Shown in pieces: positions 58,877 through 64,000 of a stretch of DNA of 64,000 nt (positions are counted from its first letter, which is position 1; each line of letters begins with the position of its first letter). The notes below the pieces were generated by a model that saw only the letters and a program-made list of their open reading frames with translations, ran no database searches and was not told the DNA's origin. The position numbers and the translations under genes are program-made. Origin of the DNA: Carettochelys insculpta (lineage: Eukaryota > Chordata > Testudines > Carettochelyidae); contig NC_134152.1 of assembly GCF_033958435.1 (NCBI RefSeq), forward strand, positions 22,170,001 to 22,234,000. Reading direction: 5' to 3'.

Positions 58877-61170
58877 CTTTCGAACAAGGGAAGAAAGAAA
58901 AAGACTGTCAAATTGCATGACAGTCATCTGTTTTCTGAACAACCAAGACGGTAAGAAGAGCAGAAGTTGTTTAGTCAAAGTTCGTTTGGACTCCAGGCAC
59001 CGTTGAGTTGTTGGCTCTAAGTAAAGGTGGCCTTAAGCATTGAAATTGAAAGCCAGGTTCCACTGCTTAGGGTATCAATTGTTCATGGGACATCATTGTA
59101 CTTTCTGAGTTCTTTACAAACAACAATGGGGCCTGTTGCCAATTAATTGTGTGATCACAGATTTTGTTGGTGTTTTAGAACAAGACTCTCAAGCACATAA
59201 GGAAGTGTGGTGCACAAAGATTCATGTGTCACTCTAGGGTTTATGAGCTATATAGAAATAGCAACCTGTGGTTTAATCCAGACCAATTCCAGTTTATTGA
59301 ACCATCTGTTGAGTTAAAGTAGGTGTTGCATTTCTACCTCTTTCACCGCAGAAGAGTTGTGATAGGAGCTTAGGCATATTTAAAGTCTTCTTTGGTGCTA
59401 GCGTCAGCTTTTCTAGTTTACAGGTAAGAATTAAGGCCCAAAGCATCAAGAATTTAATTCAGGATGCTCCAAGCTTTTTCAGGGTTGACTACCCTCACAA
59501 TTTTACCACTGATTTTATGGTGGTTTTCTTTCCTTACAGCCCCAGCTCCTGTGGTCAAGAATCTCAGCTTTCATTTAAAAATAGTTTCTAACCCTCGTGT
59601 TTGCTAAAAGAAAAAAAAAATTAGAAACATGATTCCTAAAGGCTCATAGGGAGCTTAGGAAGCTGAAGATCCCAGCCTAAAAGAATACCCCTTCATCTTT
59701 TTTCAGTCTAACCTTCTTTAAGAAGACACACAGATGTATTCAGAGGTCCCAACAAAAAGCCTGTTGGAATCAGAGGTGAAAAAGAGAGCACTGAGACAGT
59801 GTCAGCCTGTATGTAGAGAGCTATGATATAATCATGTTACATATTACAAACAGCTGATCAAACATTCAGACCCCGAAACTGTGCATCTTGTCAATTTCAC
59901 AAGATGAAAATTCAGGGTAGGTCTAGTCAGTTGACTGACACCAGAACATTTTTCAGCAGCCCTCACTTCCTCTGATTCTGAATAATATTTTTAAAAGAAT
60001 ATCAGGCTTACATGTGTCCTGAGAAACACAGGCCTGAAATGTAAAGTGGCATACCAGTATCGAGGCTGCATGGAAACTGAACACTGTCTACATGCAGATC
60101 CAACCTCTGACAGATACTATGCTGTTAGGTCAAACACACAAACCTCAGCAAATACTTCGAAAGGTTAATCATTGCCTTGGTTTGCCTGAAGTGGCCTTTA
60201 CTTATTATATATAGGCCAACATCAGGTCTCACTGAAGTAAATGGGGTTCTCTGTTTATCGCCGATCATGATGTCCATTAAAAATCTCTTAAATCAAATAT
60301 TTTAGTGGATTTCCTTCTTCTAAACTTTTTGTCTGGGCCACCCCAGAGGCATTTGTTGTGCATTTGAAGGTTAAACATTATTTCATATATTAAATAACTC
60401 TTTGGACATCTATAGTACATGCGTGTCTGGCCTCTCTGAATACTTCAAGCAGGTATAACCTATCAGAGAGCACTTGTTTGAGTATTCAGTGCTGTCCTTG
60501 CTCATCATTGTAAATAAATGACTTACCAATCAACCAATTCATAATGATGGGAGTTGTATGCTACAGATGATTTTGTGAATTATTTATCAGGGATTTTTAC
60601 ATAATGCACACCTTTCACAAGAGTCTAACTATAGTATTAACTCTGCAGCTCATTCATAGGTAATGATGAAACAGCAGCTCTGCTCTGGCATCGTCAGGCA
60701 CCTTATTCACTGTCTCTCAGTAAAATACACATCAAATGAGTTTGCAGGCTAAAAGGAGGTTTCTTGCCAGCCCTACTGATGCCACTAAAATCTCAGGCTG
60801 GGTTTTCTCATTTGCGTACATCATTATCCCTAATAACTTCAGTGGGCAAATCCATGCTTTTAGTGACTCCCATGCAGGCCCTCCGGTTTGCACAGATGTA
60901 GCGAGTAGAACTCAGCTGAAAAAATTCTGTTGATGGTGCATAAGAAGAAATAAAAGTACTATGTAAACAGGAGCTCCACTGAAATCTGTAGGAGTGAGAG
61001 GGGGTGCAACAGCTCTGAAAATAGAGCCACTTACTCATGTGTCTAGAAGTGGATTTAGGAGTCAAATTTTAGGTTCCCATTTCTTTTAAAAAAAAAAATC
61101 TGTCAATCTGCTTCTCGTCCCACTCTAGAAACATACCCCTGTCCTCTGCCCAGACTACTTACTGGAAAAC
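58877..61170. other. PDILT intron, nothing recognised
   Basis: The first 2.3 kb (minus sense: the last) of the 3.9-kb intron between exons A and B. It is plain AT-rich sequence without repeats that could be named. Confidence 0.4.
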
Positions 61171-61181
61171 ATCATTTTAAC

Positions 61182-61384
61182 TAAAACAAAAAAAGCAGTC
61201 CTGTAGCACCTTAAAGAGTAGCAAAATAATTTATGAGCTTTCGTGGGACAGAACTGAAAAAGTGGGCCTGTGAAGTGGGTTTGTCCCACGAAAGCGCATA
61301 AATTATTTTGTTACTCTTTAAAGTGCTACAGGACTGCTTTTTTGTCCTGTGAAGTTAGACTACCATGGCTCTCTCTCTGTGCCT
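61182..61384. mobile_element. Miniature Penelope-derived hairpin with TSD
   Basis: The arms from AAAAAGCAGTCCTGTAGCAC to TTTCGTGGGACA are mirrored by TGTCCCACGAAAGC to GCTACAGGACTGCTTTTTTG around a short centre near 61263. It is flanked by ATCATTTTAAC (61171-61181) and ATCAATTTAAC (61385-61395), an 11-bp duplication with one mismatch. Confidence 0.85.
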
Positions 61385-61624
61385 ATCAATTTAACCAGTG
61401 TGCACAATTACAGAGTAAGCAAAAAGAAGGGATATTATTTGTAGCTACTTTTAATTAAGTAAAAACTAATCAAGTCTGTATTTCCATGGATTGTGCATAG
61501 TCTGAACTACAGCGGGCACAAGCTAGACACTATAGTTTGTTTAATATAATGTAGTTTGCATTCAATCTTTGAAATTATTTCACTGCAATACTGGGCCTTA
61601 CATGAGCGCCCTCTGGTGGGTAAC

Positions 61625-61712
61625 AGCAACGAAGGGTCCTGTGGCACCTTATAGACTAACAGAAAAGTTTTGGGCATGAGCTTTCGTGAGCACAGACTCA
61701 CTTCATCAGATG
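61625..61712. mobile_element. 88-bp Penelope terminus insertion with 13-bp TSD
   Basis: CTCTGGTGGGTAA occurs at 61612-61624 and 61713-61725. Between them lie only CAGCAACGAAGGGTCCTGTG, GCACCTTATAGACTAACAG and GCTTTCGTGAGCACAGACTC with a TTCATCAGATG end. This is an extremely truncated PLE insertion. Confidence 0.88.
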
Positions 61713-61955
61713 CTCTGGTGGGTAATTTGCCAGCTTCAGACTTCCTTCTTACATACTCCAAACAGACCAGGTTGTTCAGACAGCCCTCTCCAAACCATAC
61801 CGCAGACCTCTGCTATTTATAGTGTTCCAGTACTGTGCATAGAACTTGCATTGGGAGTCCCATGGGTAGTGCAAATGCAAAATAATATGTACTTTGGTCT
61901 AATTCTCCTCTGGTGTAACTCAATAGTATTGAAGCTTATTGTAGTCAATGAACAT

Positions 61956-62481
61956 ATCATCAACAACCATGGGCTCAGCGCCTGGTGTCTGATGCCTCCC
62001 TCACTATTTCTTTCTATCTTTCCCTGTCCAATACTTAGTTTCTGTAGGCTAGCTCTGCACAAATCTACTATGTCATCTACCCATTCCCTGGGGGCGGGGG
62101 TCTGCCTGTCCTATTTGAACTGTCTATTATGCCAAATACCAGGGTCATGACTTTTCATTCATCATTCCTTCTGCAGATATGCCTGAGTAGCTGTAACTTC
62201 CATTGCATAACCTCTTTTGACTGTATCATCCTCATTGGTGACCTTCTGTATCCATCCTGCTCTCAGGATCTTTCTATAACAACTCCTCTCGAATGCCAAT
62301 ATCCTTCTCTTCGAATCTTTCATTATCACCCATGTCTCACATCTGTACAATATGTTGTTGAATACACGTTTTCAAGATGCTCAGCTTCATTCCTAATCTA
62401 ATCGCTTTGCTTTTCCAGATCTTATCCATTGCCTTCAAACTCACTCTTGCTTTCACTGTTCTAGTTGCTATTTCCTTCGAA
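61956..62481 (-). mobile_element. RTE-like LINE 3' fragment, second copy
   Basis: Matches the 3' part of 41460-43690. The minus strand reads CETWVIMKDSKRRILAFERS and YRKILRAGWIQKVTNED. The plus-strand edge CATCAACAACCATGGGCTCA parallels that at 41466. Confidence 0.8.
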
Positions 62482-62795
62482 CAGATGATTCAGTATGGTA
62501 AATGGAGTTATGCCAGCAAAGAATTTGGCTGTTATCTGCATTGCTGATCACAGAAGAAGAGCATTTGAGTCCTAACTTTGGAAGGCAAGTTCAAATCCTA
62601 TTTTTTTCTTTATATCCGTACAGATATCTATGCATGTCTAGCTAAACATACGTGTCATTACAAGGGCAGAATTGCTTTACTATCTAATGCATTCTCTGCC
62701 TGAACATATTTTGTCTAGTTGATAATGTAATAAGTCTTTTCCATCAGTAATACAATGGATATTATGCATTTCCATCAGTCCAAACAACAGTTTAC

Positions 62796-63002
62796 CTTTG
62801 CAGTCTATAGGATTTTTCCTAGCACCATCCACAAAGAACTTCACAGTAGGAAACTCTTGAATGTTAAATTCTTTTTTCAGATCTTTTTGGTCTGTGACAT
62901 CAACTTTGCCAAATCTGACATGAGGAGCTTCCTTTTTAAGCTGCTTAGCAGCTTTTGCAAATTCTTCAGCTAGAGTCTGAGATGGTCCAGATAAAGAAAT
63001 GT
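62796..63002 (-). CDS. PDILT: PDILT exon A: a domain with cysteine-free active site
   Basis: This exon encodes most of the first thioredoxin-fold (a) domain. The acceptor is TTTCAG and the donor is GTAAA. The exon begins with two bases of a split codon (xAC, probably Tyr) and ends one base into the next codon. Residues 1-7 read ISLSGPS, which aligns with APWCGHC of classical PDI, so both redox cysteines are serine and the preceding Trp is Leu. The rest of the fold is kept, including FGKVDVTD and the cis-proline segment EFPTVKFF (Pro51). The domain therefore cannot do dithiol exchange by the usual mechanism. Mammalian PDILT also lacks both cysteines here. The preceding exon is not within the last kilobase of the window. 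Confidence 0.92.
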
Positions 63003-64000
63003 CTGAAAGAAATCAACAAAGAGAACCAATTATGTAGTCGTGAATGTTAAGTCTTACACTCAAACTCATTAATTTGGTCAATATTTTAAAGGGATAAACA
63101 GGACTATTTCTGAAACACAAGGTGATGTGAACTTACCCCTCCTTTGAGCCTGAAGTAGGTCTATTTTATTAATTAAGAATGATCAATCTGTGCACATTTA
63201 GATGTATTTTTGTATTTGTACCTGGCAGGGGTAGCAAGAAATTTCTTTTAAAAGCATGTTGGAAGGCCAATTTGGAGGGGAGACCAAAATGGAGTCGGCC
63301 GCAATGGAATATTCTGGCCAGATTTTTAAAAAGAGGAGCTTAAGAGCAGGACCATTTATTTCATACAGTCACCTTATTTTCAAAAGTGCTGAGTGTCCAA
63401 CACCTCCTTTTTTGTATAGCAGCTTGTGTGCAGTGGAGCTGTGAGAAGAGGGTTGTAGTTGGCCTTCCACCAACTGTATGTTGTGTTATTAGGGAGAAGG
63501 GACAAGAAATGAATTGCTTGTGTCTAGTAACTTTGAATTCAAAGATCTGTATCAGATAAAGAGAGAGAGAGTTCTCCAGTTTTGGAAAAGTAAGTTAGAT
63601 TCACTTTCTACTGATAAAGCTGAGATGTTATCGCCTCGTTCAGCTTGCTTTGCTATGTAACCTGGAGAAGGGGAGTGACAAATTGAAATACAGATTTCCT
63701 TTCAATCCCTGACAGAAACATTTCAGTTCTTCTTCGAGGGATTGCTCATGTCCATTCCAAGTTGGGTATGCGCGGGTGCATGCCCCGTTGCCAGAGACAC
63801 TTTTGCCCTAGCCACTAGCCATAGGGTCAGTGCGGCACCCCCTGGAGTGGCACTGATATGGTGACCAATATATGCACTGCCCAACATACCACCGCCCCCA
63901 GGCTCAGTTCCTCGTTGCTGCGCTGCCGGTCATGGAGCTCTTGCTTTCCCTGCTCACATCTTTAGTTAGTAGCCTATTGTAGTGTGAATAGTTCTTGAGG
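63003..64000. repeat. PDILT intron; unnamed repeat at 63721-63990
   Basis: 63721-63990 (TTTCAGTTCTTCTTCGAGGG, GGGTATGCGCGGGTGCATGC, GTGCGGCACCCCCTGGAGTG) is CpG-bearing, unlike its flanks, and looks like a common reptile interspersed repeat that could not be named. No upstream PDILT exon was found here. Confidence 0.4.

Larger units (their letters stand above)
33778..63002 (-). other. PDILT: PDILT gene, 10 exons in window, 5' end outside
   Basis: Protein disulfide isomerase-like, testis expressed: an endoplasmic-reticulum PDI-family member. In mammals it partners calmegin and is needed for ADAM3 maturation and sperm function. Ten exons splice on the minus strand with GT-AG junctions and compatible phases, giving 458 codons plus TAA without interruption. 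Residue numbers in the exon entries count from the first complete codon here. Layout: end of a domain (exons A-B), b and b' domains (B-F), a' domain (G-I), acidic/lysine-rich tail ending KEEL (J). Human PDILT is 584 residues, so roughly the first 90-100 residues (signal peptide and start of the a domain) lie past the right edge. Family assignment over P4HB or PDIA2 rests on the missing a-domain cysteines, KEEL instead of KDEL, and wording such as NGRVFEYF and KIFDVPVENHILLF. N-x-S/T sequons occur at residues 92, 247, 272 and 335. Whether it is testis-specific in this species cannot be seen. Confidence 0.93.

Overview
This is vertebrate nuclear DNA, most likely from a cryptodiran turtle. The sequence shows a spliced protein gene with GT-AG introns and about 30 kb of repeat-filled flank. 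The repeats fit a turtle: a tRNA-headed SINE of the CryI type (1480-1663), CR1-like 3' ends, many Penelope-like elements (PLEs), a DIRS-type gag relic, an RTE-like LINE, and abundant MITE-like elements whose ends read GGC..GTCTACAC. Nothing prokaryotic, viral or CRISPR-like was seen.

Right half (33778-63002, minus strand): ten exons of PDILT, the testis-expressed protein disulfide isomerase-like protein. The reading frame is intact through all ten exons (458 codons plus stop). It ends in KEEL, and a poly(A) signal lies about 100 bp past the stop. The 5' exons (signal peptide, start of the a domain) lie beyond the right edge. The N-terminal thioredoxin-like site reads SGPS, with no cysteine, while the C-terminal one keeps a CxxC motif (CHNC).

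Left half (1-33777): no intact gene was recognised. The notable item is a single exon-like block at 27959-28164 (minus). It matches the C-terminal ZP domain of uromodulin/GP2 and is broken by an out-of-frame deletion. In mammals UMOD lies next to PDILT on the same strand, so this looks like the decayed syntenic neighbour or a decayed paralogue.

Mobile DNA gives the window most of its structure. A 2.5-kb PLE (20232-22726) has a 12-bp target duplication and inverted 240-bp arms. Two smaller PLE hairpins sit at 35930-36625 and 61182-61384. An older PLE endonuclease segment (15950-18185) is split by a 1354-bp unidentified insert with a 9-bp duplication. Two 436-bp near-perfect palindromes (34865-35300, 49763-50198) and two longer elements (34077-34758, 37025-37735) share termini and appear to make 3-bp target duplications, as PIF/Harbinger elements do. 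All coordinates and matches were read by eye, and no database search was run.
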